Shown: piece by piece, positions 11,701 to 20,865 of the stretch
Position numbering within the stretch: position 1 is the first letter of the stretch
Layout: every line of letters begins with the position of its first letter
Origin: Vitis vinifera
Taxonomy: Eukaryota > Streptophyta > Magnoliopsida > Vitales > Vitaceae
Assembly: GCF_030704535.1 (NCBI RefSeq)
Contig: NC_081813.1
Location: 156,501 to 220,500 of the forward strand
Reading direction: 5' to 3'
Length of the DNA stretch: 64,000 nucleotides
Notes under the pieces: model-generated
Seen by the model: the letters and a program-made list of their open reading frames with translations, nothing else
Database searches by the model: none
Told to the model about the DNA's origin: nothing
Program-made: the position numbers and the translations under genes

Positions 11701-14700
11701 ATTCGATGATCTAATCAACCAAACTGCATTAGTAATATTGGCAAACTAATTATCTTACAGAGGCAGAGAGACAGTCACCAATCACAAATGCTGGGCATGA
11801 ATGGAACATATTTTTAAATCAGACCTTCACAGTACCCATCCATAAGGCACAGGACTCTTCATTCCTTCTCACATTGTATATTCTCCCTTGCAGTGGTTGC
11901 TACATCAATATCATAATATTGATGATTTCAGCCTTCACCAGTGGAATCTTCACTCCTGATAGACTAGAATCTTTCTCATAACTCCCAAGTCTTATTCTAA
12001 ATTCCACCAATTCCAGATGACACTGATTTACCCCTTTAATTAATACTAAGATAGCTTAGTGTCACGGACTTAGTCGTTCACTAAGCTCGTGCGGCACTTA
12101 GGCAAGTCAAGACGCTTGATCTTGCTAAGTCAGCCTTGATCCCCAACGCTTAGCTTGCTCGGCTCAGACACTCGCGACTCAGAAGCTTACGAAGCTTAGT
12201 AGGCAACTCTTTAAAGAATGGAAGCTCTTTATTACTCAAAGAAGCTTTTACAAGTGCTTGGAAGCTCACTTGCTTGGTTAGGAAGTGATTTGGGTGGTGC
12301 CTTGGCCAAATGAGGCCCTCACCTATTTATAAGCACCAAGGGAACTCTCTAGAACCTTGGAGGGTTCCCTTACAAATCAAGAATATTCTAGAACATCCTA
12401 CCCTATTCTATGTACAACCCTATGTACAAGAATATACAAGAGATTCCTAGAAGTCTCTAGAAAGCCTTGGACTCCTCCCATGCCTTCCACCATAGTGTAG
12501 AAATGTGTGGACATCTCTAGGCATTTCTAGAACCTTCCACACTCTTCCCACCAATGACTTAGTGTAGATGGCTCCAGGAGTCTCCAGAAGCTTCCCTCCT
12601 CCTATATAAGCCCATGGGGAGGGTCATTTGAAACATCCTGTGACACTCTCCCCCACCGATGCCGTCGACGTCCTCGTCGTTGCCTCATTCTGAAACCTCT
12701 CGATGTGTTTCCAGAATTTTCTCAAGGCATCCGCATGTTCCCAGCTTACCCGCCTCTTAGGTAGTCCTTTCCATCGGACTAGGTACTCTACCACAGGAGG
12801 GACCCTTTGTCTCCTAGTGATCCGTTCAGCTAGGATATTCTTCACCTCCTTCTCCCGTGAGGCCGCAGATGGATGCAGACCCGTGCGCTTCCGACGCTTA
12901 GAGTGCTGCTTCCTCTTACCCATTGAGTTCACCTTTCCCTTGGTGACCTCTTCCATGTGTGTGCGGGCTACCTCAGCTCGCTCCCCTTTTTCCTCCTTTA
13001 CTTGCACCCCTGCTAGTAAGGAGGTCTCAGGCGTACTAGGCTTCGGGTTGAATTGGAGGGCACCTAGTAGCTGCATTGAGCCCATATGTGCTTCGTCCTC
13101 CTGCTCCCTCTCCTCGATCATGGCACTGAGCGCCTTCCTCTTTGGACAATCCCGTGCCCAATGTGGTCCGTCACATAGGAAGCATTTGATTTTAGGCGTA
13201 AACTCCTTCCTTTCCGCCTTATCCCTTCCTTCCCGGACGTTAGACGTCTTGCCTGATCCCTTTTTAGGAGCATTGTGGTCCCTTGCAACCTCGTTTCCCC
13301 CACCCATGGCGTGGCTATCCTCCAAAGACTCGACCTTGGAGGAGTCTCCCCTCTTATAATCCGTTAAAGATTCTGCTATTGCCATAGCAGTGGCTAAGTC
13401 TTGAACACCTCAGCGCCTTAATTCCTGCTCGGCCCACCCTTGCAGGTTATCCATGAAGTTGAATAGCAGCTCCTCCTGAGTCATGTTAGGAATCTCAAGC
13501 ATGAGCGAAGAGAATTCCTTGACGTAGTCGCGTATTGAGCCTGTGTGCTTAAGACGCCGCATGTTTTTCCTAGCCAGGTAAGCCACGTCCTCGGGGTAGA
13601 ACTGCTTTTTGATCTCCCTCTTGAAATCCTCCCATGTCTCTATGGTGCAAATGCCTTTCTCCATATCGGCAAACCTTCGACGCCACCATAGAGTAGCTGT
13701 GTCAGTAAGGTAGAGAGTTGCAGTTCTTACCTTAGCCGCCTCATCCGTCAATGCGATAGCCTCAAAGTATCGCTCCATATGCCATAAGAAGTTATCCAAC
13801 TCCTTGGCATCCCGATTGCCACTAAACCTATGTGGCTTCGGCACCTCCACCCTAGATGCCTCCTGTGTGGCCATGACCCGTGCCGACACAGCAGCCTTGT
13901 AGATGGCCAACTCCTGCCTCACCTCCTGGTCTCGGGCCTCCATGCGCGCAGCCAAGGCCTCCATCCTTGACTCCATGCTAGCAAGCATGCTTAAGACCTT
14001 TCCTTAGAAGGACACAAACTCCTCGTGCGACACTGGTTGAACCTGTGAGATTAGCACCCCCTCGCGAAGGTCTTGGATCTGCTCCCTTAGATCCTCTAAG
14101 CCCTTCTCCATGCCTTGCTCGATCAAGTCCAACCCCTCCCGAGTGTTTGCCATGGCTAGCTCCACCTTGGCTAACCTTGCCTCCATGTTGGCTAAGGCGT
14201 CACGAGACTTATCCTTCCTGCCCCTGCCCCGTGCAGTAGGCTCGGTCTCCCTCCCACGGGTTTGCTCACTAGTCTCCTCCACGTTGGAACCCGACATGCT
14301 TCCTTTGCTATGCCCACCTCGTAACCGCGCTCTGATACCACTTGTCACAGACTTAGTCGTTCACTAAGCTCGTGCGGCACTTAGGCAAGTCAAGACGCTT
14401 GATCTTGCTAAGTCAGCCTTGATCCCCAACGCTTAGCTTGCTCGGCTCAGACACTCGCGACTCAGAAGCTTACGAAGCTTAGTAGGCAACTCCTTAAAGA
14501 ATGGAAGCTCTTTATTACTCAAAGAAGCTTTTACAAGTGCTTGGAAGCTCACTTGCTTGGTTAGGAAGTGATTTGGGTGGTGCCTTGGCCAAATGAGGCC
14601 CTCACCTATTTATAAGCACCAAGGGAACTCTCTAGAACCTTGGAGGGTTCCCTTACAAATCAAGAATATTCTAGAACATCCTACCCTATTCTATGTACAA

Positions 14701-17700
14701 CCCTATGTACAAGAATATACAAGAGATTCCTAGAAGTCTCTAGAAAGCCTTGGACTCCTCCCATGCCTTCCACCATAGTGTAGAAATGTGTGGACATCTC
14801 TAAGCATTTCTAGAACCTTCCACACTCTTCCCACCAATGACTTAGTGTAAATGGCTCCAGGAGTCTCCAGAAGCTTCCCTCCTCCTATATAAGCCCATGG
14901 GGAGGGTCATTTGAAACATCCTGTGACATTAGGGTATACCATTGTCTTATCCTAGTCTTTGATTGTCAAGACTCTTCAAGTTACACCAGAACACCCATTA
15001 GATATTGTACTGGTATCTCTACTGGGCATGAATAATAGTGGGTGCTGAACAGATGGGAGTGTATTGTTGTGCCCATGTAATAGTATCTACTTCAGCTGAC
15101 TTTGGGCAGCCAGGATTTAAGGGACCCCATGATGTGCTCTTGCTCGGATATCCATTTTTAAACCTTTTATCTGTATTCACTATTTCCGTCAGCTTCTGCG
15201 AAGCTCTATAGTATCAACCTTAAAATCATTTCTGGTAAATCAATTGTCTGTATTGCTGTTTAAAATAATTTCACTGTTCCTATTAAAATTTTTATAGTAG
15301 CTCAAAGCATAGAAAAAGTTTTCAAGCCACAGAACTATCTAACTCAATCACCTCAAAGTAGCTTTTGTTGTCTTTTATGGAAAACATAATTGATTAGTTG
15401 CAGCATAGTCAGAAATATATTCCATCTTGATTGTTCATTTCCTGATAGCTGATTCTAATTATCTTGCCTTGCAACTTTCAGAACATAAGTACGAAATTGT
15501 GAGAATTCTACAAGAAAAGAAGCATGTGTGTGGAATGACTGGAGATGGCGTGAATGATGCGCCTGCGCTGAAGAAAGCAGATATTGGAATAGCTGTGGCG
15601 GATGCTACAGATGCTGCAAGGAGTGCTGCTGATATTGTCTTAACAGAACCTGGTTTAAGTGTGATTATCAGTGCTGTCTTAACTAGCCGAGCTATATTCC
15701 AGAGAATGAAGAATTATACAGTTGAGTATCAGTATTCTTTTCTGAACAAAAAATTGTAGCTCTGTCAGCATACTTGTGATTTTTTACTTCCTGTCTCAAG
15801 TGTCTTAACTAAATACCAGCTATTTGAATGATCTAATCTCTATGCATGCATGGATTTCTATGTTTTACATTTATTGGGCTTCAAAGTCCTATGGAGTATA
15901 CATAATTGCACAACTAGATATATGGCTGAGATGATTATATTATACAGTTTCCTTGTTTTATTTTTCATATTTCATGCTTCAAAAAATGTTTATATGATGG
16001 TACTGATCATATGCACGAATCTGCAGATATATGCCGTCTCTATAACCATAAGGATTGTGGTAAGTTGGATTTATCCTACAAATTCTGATGTCATGTTTTA
16101 TGTTCACTTATGTACCTTAGAAGTTTCAGATTCTGATTTTTGTTTTAAACATAAAATAGTTAATGAAACCTAATTGTATTGCAGCTTGGTTTCGTGCTCC
16201 TAGCATTGATCTGGGAATATGACTTCCCACCATTCATGGTTCTGATTATTGCTATACTAAATGATGGTAATGTCTTAATCTATGGTTTTTTTTTTTGTTT
16301 TTTTCCTGTTAACAATAAAAATAAAAAATAAAAAATGTCGAAGGCCAAAAATTGAGAAAAATAGGCTTGATCACCTGAACTTTGACTGGTATTTGTATAA
16401 CAAAAAAGGAAAAAAGTATGTAGAGGCCACAGTTCGAGGTTTTGGTTGGCTTGAACATCATGTGAATTGGCTGTGCCTGGGATAAGTTTCTATTGGTGTT
16501 AAGAAACTTCTTTATATCATCATCTATTAATACATTTTACACTTATTTGACACATTTGCCTGTTTTCTTCTAGTTATCTCATCTCAAAACTAGATTTTCA
16601 AACATGCAATTAGTGAAGTTCTTGTCTATTGTAACCTAAAGTGACTACAAAGTGGTTTGATTGAATTTCAACACTAAAGGCTGTTTTGACCCAAAAAAAA
16701 ACTGTCAATTATATTATATGATCTCATAGGATATGAGCATTTTTTTTTCTCCTAGTTGGATGTGTGCAACTTGTTATTTCTCTTTTGTAGTTAACAAGTC
16801 ATTCTCCCATGCATCTCTTGATTTGGGATCCCCATTAAGTGGAAGTTAGTAAAGTGTGTGGCTTTTAGAGCTTTCATAACTCATTCTGATTTCAAGGAAA
16901 AAATGTTTAACTGGTTTAATAAAAAAAAAAAGAAAACGATGTATCTCTTGACCATTGATGCTTAGCCATCTAAAACAAAGTAACTTCATGTGACTGTGCA
17001 CTTAAACATGTTTCTTGATGTTTCTGAACAGGGACCATCATGACCATTTCCAAAGATCGGGTCAAGCCATCTCCAAAACCAGACAGTTGGAAGCTCAATG
17101 AAATATTTGCAACTGGCGTTGTCATTGGCACTTATCTTGCTTTAGTTACTGTCTTATTTTACTGGGTTATAGACAGTACCACTTTCTTTCAGGTATCAGA
17201 ATTATAAAATGTGCCTCTCAAAAGTGTTAGATAATTTTGTTTTATTCCCTGTTCCCGATAGTTTTACTTGTTTAACATTTTTATTTGGCTGCAGACCCAC
17301 TTCCATGTGAGTACCCTAAAGAGTACTGAGGAGATCTCATCTGCTATATATCTGCAAGTCAGCATTATCAGCCAGGCTCTCATATTTGTTACACGCAGTC
17401 AAAGTTGGTCATTTATGGAAAGGCCTGGGGCTCTTTTGATGTGTGCATTTGTGGTGGCTCAACTGGTAAGGTTTATGCAAATAGACTCAACTCCTGCAAG
17501 GAGATTCACATGTACGGTGTTTTTCAATTTATTCTTTTTCACTGATCTTCAGGGAATGTCTGTGAAGGTGCCTGTCTAAATCTTTATTTTGAGATTGAAC
17601 TTGGGAATCTTGTTTGACCTTACTATTTAGAGTTCTAAAACGAATGTGATTATGAAGGAGAATGGAACCAAATTAAGTTGAGTTTTTGACATCATTAATT

Positions 17701-18524
17701 GGGTTTGGTGTTTCTCTTCGCTTGTAGGTGGCTACATTGATTGCAGTCTATGCAGAGATTAGTTTTGCTTCAATTAGTGGCATTGGCTGGGGATGGGCAG
17801 GTGTCATATGGATATATAGCGTGATCTTCTATGTACCCCTTGACATTATCAAGTTTACAGTTCGCTATGCTTTGAGTGGTGAAGCCTGGAATCTCTTGTT
17901 CGATAGGAAGGTTAGTGCAGTACTCACTTCTTCCTGTTTACTTGGTGTTATAATATTGTCTTTCTAGGGAAATAAGCCTCAGCTCCAAACAATTCTTCTT
18001 ACTTTGTCTTTACCTCCGGGGTTCAACAGACAGCTTTTACTTCTAAGAAGGATTATGGGAAGGAAGATAGAGAGGCTAAGTGGGTACTTTCTCAAAGAAC
18101 CATACAAGGATTGATGTCTTCAGAGCTTGAGATCAACGGCAGGCGGTCTTCTCTGATTGCTGAACAGGCCAGGAGGCGTGCAGAAATAGCCAGGTATATG
18201 GAATTTCGCTCATTCGGCTGACTCACTTTGATCCCTTAGTTTTCTTTCAGATTGGAATTTGTCCATGCCTATTTGGGAATGGATTTTTTATTTACTAATG
18301 TATGCTCTTTCTGTTTGTTTATCCTTTCTGCGTTGGCTTGTTTATTCACATGCTTTTGTTTTAGATGAAGGGTTCAGCAATATGTTTCCTGAATTTTACA
18401 TCTTGAATTGACCCATGAACTCTGCAGGCTGGGAGAGATACACACATTGAGGGGACATGTAGAATCAGTGGTGAGGCTTAAGAATTTGGACATCAATGTG
18501 ATCCAGGCAGCTCATACGGTATGA
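2779..18524 (+). CDS. AHA10: P3A-type H+-ATPase, AHA10/PH5 class (vacuolar acidification type)
   Basis: An ATP-driven proton pump of 949 residues in 21 exons: 2779-2844, 2935-3054, 3352-3450, 3591-3728, 4714-4848, 5041-5220, 5732-5938, 6272-6391, 8175-8294, 8390-8512, 9075-9179, 9949-10093, 11040-11201, 15482-15720, 16027-16059, 16185-16266, 17032-17192, 17295-17465, 17728-17910, 18030-18193, 18428-18524. Visible motifs are TGES (190-193), the phosphorylated Asp in DKTGT (D337), TGDGVND (593-599), the proton-path Asp in ILND (D691), and a C-terminal HTV with the penultimate Thr that binds 14-3-3 proteins when phosphorylated. The N terminus ([16 protein letters not shown]) and the AAHTV end match Arabidopsis AHA10 and petunia PH5 rather than the AHA1/2/4/11 groups. 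Known members act at the tonoplast in vacuolar hyperacidification and proanthocyanidin accumulation. Intron 5 has a GC donor and intron 13 carries a retroelement. All exon phases agree. Confidence 0.93.
5489..5566. repeat. 39-bp direct tandem duplication in H+-ATPase intron 6
   Basis: Two adjacent 39-base units (5,489-5,527 and 5,528-5,566) differ only at the last base. Each begins GAGTATTGGCTC and ends CAGCATTGATT. The duplication lies inside an intron and does not touch a splice site. It looks like recent local slippage or duplication. Confidence 0.85.
6392..8174. other. long intron 8 of the H+-ATPase gene, with a decayed retroelement-like segment
   Basis: This 1,783-bp intron separates the DKTG-containing exon from the next. 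Between about 6,768 and 7,390 the sequence is less AT-rich. It begins on the + strand with 'ttttttataagaagcaacaaatc', which resembles the antisense 3' end of the LINE tails elsewhere in the window (compare 39,692). No ORF remains, so the retroelement origin is only suggested. The rest of the intron shows no other structure. Confidence 0.35.
9446..9567. mobile_element. hairpin MITE, copy 1 (H+-ATPase intron 11)
   Basis: The segment is close to a perfect inverted repeat. The left arm reads gagtatgtttgacagtga and continues to 'ctagtctttctaatacttga'. The right arm carries the reverse complement (for example 'agactagaaacactttctag') and ends near CACTCT. The arms are roughly 50 bases with a short AT loop. 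It is joined directly to a second, similar hairpin. There is no ORF. It is non-coding and lies inside an intron. Confidence 0.7.
9567..9691. mobile_element. hairpin MITE, copy 2, directly adjoining copy 1
   Basis: A second inverted repeat starts at AAGAGTGCGGTTGACAG and ends at CTGTCAACCATACTCTTA. It is related in sequence to copy 1. The outer end of copy 2 is also the reverse complement of the outer end of copy 1 (TAAGAGTATG at 9,444 and CATACTCTTA at 9,681). The pair can therefore fold either as two small hairpins or as one arm pairing across about 248 bases. Confidence 0.7.
11290..11590. mobile_element. AT-rich MITE-like segment in H+-ATPase intron 13
   Basis: The segment shares the 'gaaagaaaaaaatatagatttaaagtta' style start and an end close to GGGAACCAAACATAACC with the outer element at 19,012-20,466, whose end reads AGAACCAAACATAGCC. 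It is a third member of the same Tourist-like family. I cannot see a clean target-site duplication, and the left boundary is approximate. Confidence 0.4.
12060..12645 (-). repeat. 3' LTR (left copy)
   Basis: This 586-bp LTR starts TGTCACGGAC and ends CCTGTGACA on the + strand. It differs from the right copy at about 12,067 (G versus A), in 'caactctt' versus 'caactcct', in 'ctctaggc' versus 'ctctaagc', and in 'gtgtagat' versus 'gtgtaaat'. The Gag-chromodomain reading frame runs 22 bases into this LTR before its stop. Heat-shock-element repeats lie at 12,381-12,393 and 12,525-12,537. Confidence 0.95.
12646..12657 (-). other. polypurine tract
   Basis: On the minus strand GGTGGGGGAGAG stands directly before the 3' LTR start (TGTCACAGG). 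This is the expected position and composition of the plus-strand primer of an LTR retrotransposon. Confidence 0.85.
14329..14340 (-). other. primer-binding site, initiator Met tRNA type
   Basis: On the minus strand TGGTATCAGAGC follows the 5' LTR after a two-base spacer. This is the standard plant retroelement primer site complementary to the 3' end of initiator methionine tRNA. It fixes the orientation of the element. Confidence 0.92.
14664..14676. promoter_or_regulatory. perfect three-unit heat-shock element in the 5' LTR
   Basis: GAATATTCTAGAA is GAA-nn-TTC-nn-GAA, the full alternating three-unit binding site for heat-shock factors. It lies about 50 bp upstream of the TATAAATAGG box in the direction of LTR transcription. 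The same site occurs at 12,381-12,393 in the other LTR. Confidence 0.7.
14808..14820. promoter_or_regulatory. second perfect three-unit heat-shock element in the 5' LTR
   Basis: TTCTAGAACCTTC is TTC-nn-GAA-nn-TTC, about 194 bp upstream of the LTR TATA box. A shorter two-unit site (GAAGCTTC, 14,870-14,877) lies further upstream. The corresponding site in the left LTR is 12,525-12,537. Confidence 0.7.
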
Positions 18525-18837
18525 AGGCATGATGTGAAGATTGTATCATGCAATTTTCCAGGGAACAGAGACTTTGCAGCAGCCATTTACGTGATTAGTC
18601 TTGGCTATAATCTGCAAGATGCGTTGATCTTTTTGTTGTCAACTGGAAATGATGTTGGTAATCTGTGCGGTTATGTTTCATCAATTGTTTTGGACTCCAA
18701 AGGTCAGGGATGCCTCTAGAGGGTCTTCTGCTAATAATTCGTGCCATTCCTTAGTATGTATTACATTTTTTGAGAGGTGGAAATTCTAGTTTCTGTTTGC
18801 AGAGATCTTTGTGTGATGTTTGGACCATTGCGAGAGT

Positions 18838-18843
18838 AATAAA
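18838..18843 (+). terminator. poly(A) signal candidate of the H+-ATPase gene
   Basis: AATAAA lies 314 bases after the stop codon, in a T/G-rich 3' untranslated stretch. It is a plausible polyadenylation signal, but plant signals are loose, so the true cleavage site is not fixed by this. Confidence 0.4.
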
Positions 18844-19011
18844 GCTACCAACATGGTGGAAACTCCTATTTACCAGATTCATCACCTCTCATATGATTCA
18901 GAGTTGGGTCTTATAGACCGTGCAAGTATATAGAGTTAATGGGTACCCTGTAGACTCCGTTTAGCACCATGGAGTTACTACTGTATCTAGTGGCTCATTG
19001 TAAATGCTTGA

Positions 19012-20466
19012 GGCTGTCTTTGGTTCCCAAAAATACAAAGAAAGAAAAAAATGCTGAGGCCATGTTTGATACGCAGGGATGGGAAGTGAGAATGAACATC
19101 TCTTTTTTTTTTTTCTCATACATTCCCATGCTTAAATAACTCAAGTGATTATGAAAATGAAATCAATAATGATTTCAAAGGTAATGAAATTTCATTTATA
19201 AGTGAGATTTCAATTCATACCCTAATAAAGGTATTTTGATTCCCTAGTGCAACTTATTTTTAAAAACATTTTTTAAATATTAAAAAATATTTTTTTTAGG
19301 TAAATTATTTTTTAAAATATTTTTTATTTAGATTTTGTAAAAAAAATTAAATTTCATTTATATAATATAAACTAACTTTAATTCAAGTCTTAATAATAAT
19401 AAAAATAGTTTTGTGATTATAAATAAATTTAAAAATAAATAATTTCTAATAAAATATGAATATTAATATTATAATAAAATCATAAATTATATTTTTATAA
19501 ATATTATAAAATTTTGGATATTAATATCTTATTAAAACATAATTGATTTATTTTTTTAAAATTAAATAATAATAATATTTTAAAATTAATAATTGCTAAT
19601 ACTATTTTATTTTAAATGAATTTAAAAACAAACAAAGTTTAACTTTTTAAGGTATAAATGAGTCAAAAAATTTATTATATGCATAACTTTAGTACTTAAC
19701 TAAGAACATGATATTCTAAATTTTTTTATTTAATCTCTGAAATTTTTTATTTAATTTTTAATTTATAATTAATTAATCAATTTTTGAATTTTAAATTATT
19801 CTTAAAAATTAAAAGATTCATTAAAGAATTTAAAGTATTAATCATGTCTATTAATTTTTATTGTCATCATATCTAAAAATTAATAAACTTCTTACTTTGT
19901 TTTTTAAAAATTGTTTCTTAAGAACAACAATCAAGCAATGATATAATTTTTAAAAATAAATTTGTTTTTAAATCACACAACATAATAGTTTTTTTTTTTT
20001 TTTTTTTAATTCTGCACAATGTGAGAGTTATTTTAAAAAATGAAAATAAATATTTTAATATTTAAAATAAAAACAAATAATCATTCCAAGCCTAAATTCC
20101 TAAATCCATTCAAACTTAAGAATTGCAACCAACAAATCCATTCCTATTCAAGGAGGAATGAGAATGAAAAGAAAATATTCATTCAGATTCCTTATTCCCA
20201 TGTACCAAACATGACCTAAGGGAAATAATTTTCTTATATTTGATTTCATTGATAAAAAATATAAGACAAAATCAAATATAATTCAAATTAGTTATAAATT
20301 TATGTATTTTATAATTATTTAATTCTTATACTGTGAGAGAAAATATGTGAAATGAGTTTGAAGATGTATATAAAAAGAATTTATCAATTTTAAATCTATA
20401 TTTTATTTTCTTTCATTTTTCCTCTCTATTTTCTTTCCCTCACATTTTTTAGAACCAAACATAGCC
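19012..20466. mobile_element. outer Tourist-like MITE, split by a nested element
   Basis: The left end GGCTGTCTTTGGTTCCCAAA is the imperfect inverted match of the right end, whose reverse complement is GGCTATGTTTGGTTCTAAAA. Flanking trinucleotides are TGA (left) and TTA (right), near the TWA target preference of PIF/Harbinger elements. The interior is AT-rich and non-coding, and it resembles 11,290-11,590. The inner element at 19,058-20,216 interrupts it. Confidence 0.55.
19058..20216. mobile_element. inner Tourist/PIF-Harbinger-like element
   Basis: Imperfect inverted ends: left GGCCATGTTTGATACG, right (reverse complement) GGTCATGTTTGGTACATG. They extend into GAATGAGAATGAA-type sub-terminal sequence on both sides. 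Flanking trinucleotides are TGA and TAA. The 1,159-bp interior is extremely AT-rich with no ORF. It sits inside the outer MITE, so it inserted later. Confidence 0.6.
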
Positions 20467-20865
20467 TTAGAGTTGCTTCCATCACAATTTCAAAGCTATA
20501 GTTCCATTTGTAGTAATGCATCTATTTTATATGATACCGAAAATTATGGATTTCCAATGTTGGCGCAGAGTAGATGCTTATAATATCCCTCAGAAAGAAA
20601 CCATTCCATTGGACTGATCCAGGCAAGAGTGTTTAATTTAAGGAATGCAGATACATAATGGTTTTAGTGGACGATGAAGGAACATTTGCCATAGCGAGCT
20701 ACAAGGGTGGAAAATCAAGCAATAGACAATACTTCATTATGACTTCATCCATAGTTTAAGATTCTATAAATCCATGATGCAATGGCCTCATTAGTTGACT
20801 GCACTTCACTACAAAATCTACTCTGGTTTTGATGCTGCGACCAGCATTATTTGCAAGAGACGCTC

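Larger units (their letters stand above)
12624..14348 (-). pseudogene. Gag polyprotein fused to a chromodomain, broken by two in-frame stops
   Basis: One continuous frame of about 574 codons. In order on the minus strand: a basic, coiled-coil-prone N terminus (14,348-14,007); a retrotransposon Gag capsid domain (13,988-13,413) with the [14 protein letters not shown] and [14 protein letters not shown] signatures; a CCHC-type zinc knuckle ([13 protein letters not shown], with three residues rather than four before the His); and a C-terminal chromodomain (YLVRWKGLP...SWE near 12,740). Stops interrupt it in frame, TAA at 14,004-14,006 and TGA at 13,410-13,412. Each can be explained by one C-to-T change. 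In chromoviruses the chromodomain normally ends the integrase, so here an internal loss of pol appears to have joined it to Gag. No protease or polymerase motif is left. Confidence 0.88.
12060..14928 (-). mobile_element. non-autonomous LTR retrotransposon (TR-GAG-like, Ty3/gypsy chromovirus-derived) in H+-ATPase intron 13
   Basis: A 2,869-bp element in antisense orientation to the host gene. Two LTRs of 586 bp (12,060-12,645 and 14,343-14,928) differ at only four sites by my reading, all transitions. The ends are TGTCAC...GTGACA, and the flanks share TTAG on both sides as a probable short target duplication. Next to the 5' LTR (right side) is a tRNA-iMet primer-binding site, and next to the 3' LTR (left side) a polypurine tract. 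The 1,697-bp interior encodes only Gag with a zinc knuckle and a chromodomain. Protease, reverse transcriptase, RNase H and integrase are absent. Mobilisation would need enzymes from a related autonomous element. Confidence 0.93.
14343..14928 (-). repeat. 5' LTR (right copy), with TATA box and poly(A) signal
   Basis: A 586-bp LTR. On the minus strand it starts TGTCACAGG, carries TATAAATAGG at 14,605-14,614 and AATAAA at 14,511-14,516, and ends next to the primer-binding site. A second TATA-like TTATATAGG lies near the LTR edge (about 14,885-14,894). Transcription from this LTR would run antisense to the H+-ATPase gene, towards its exon 13. Confidence 0.92.

Noticed and set aside
12703..13359. 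218-codon open frame on the + strand inside the LTR element
   Set aside because: It is the antisense shadow of the Gag-chromodomain frame. It shows no family motif of its own and depends on the GC-rich complement.
12060..14928. Direct repeats read as a segmental duplication of intron DNA
   Set aside because: The primer-binding site, polypurine tract, TG...CA ends and Gag frame show that the repeats are LTRs.
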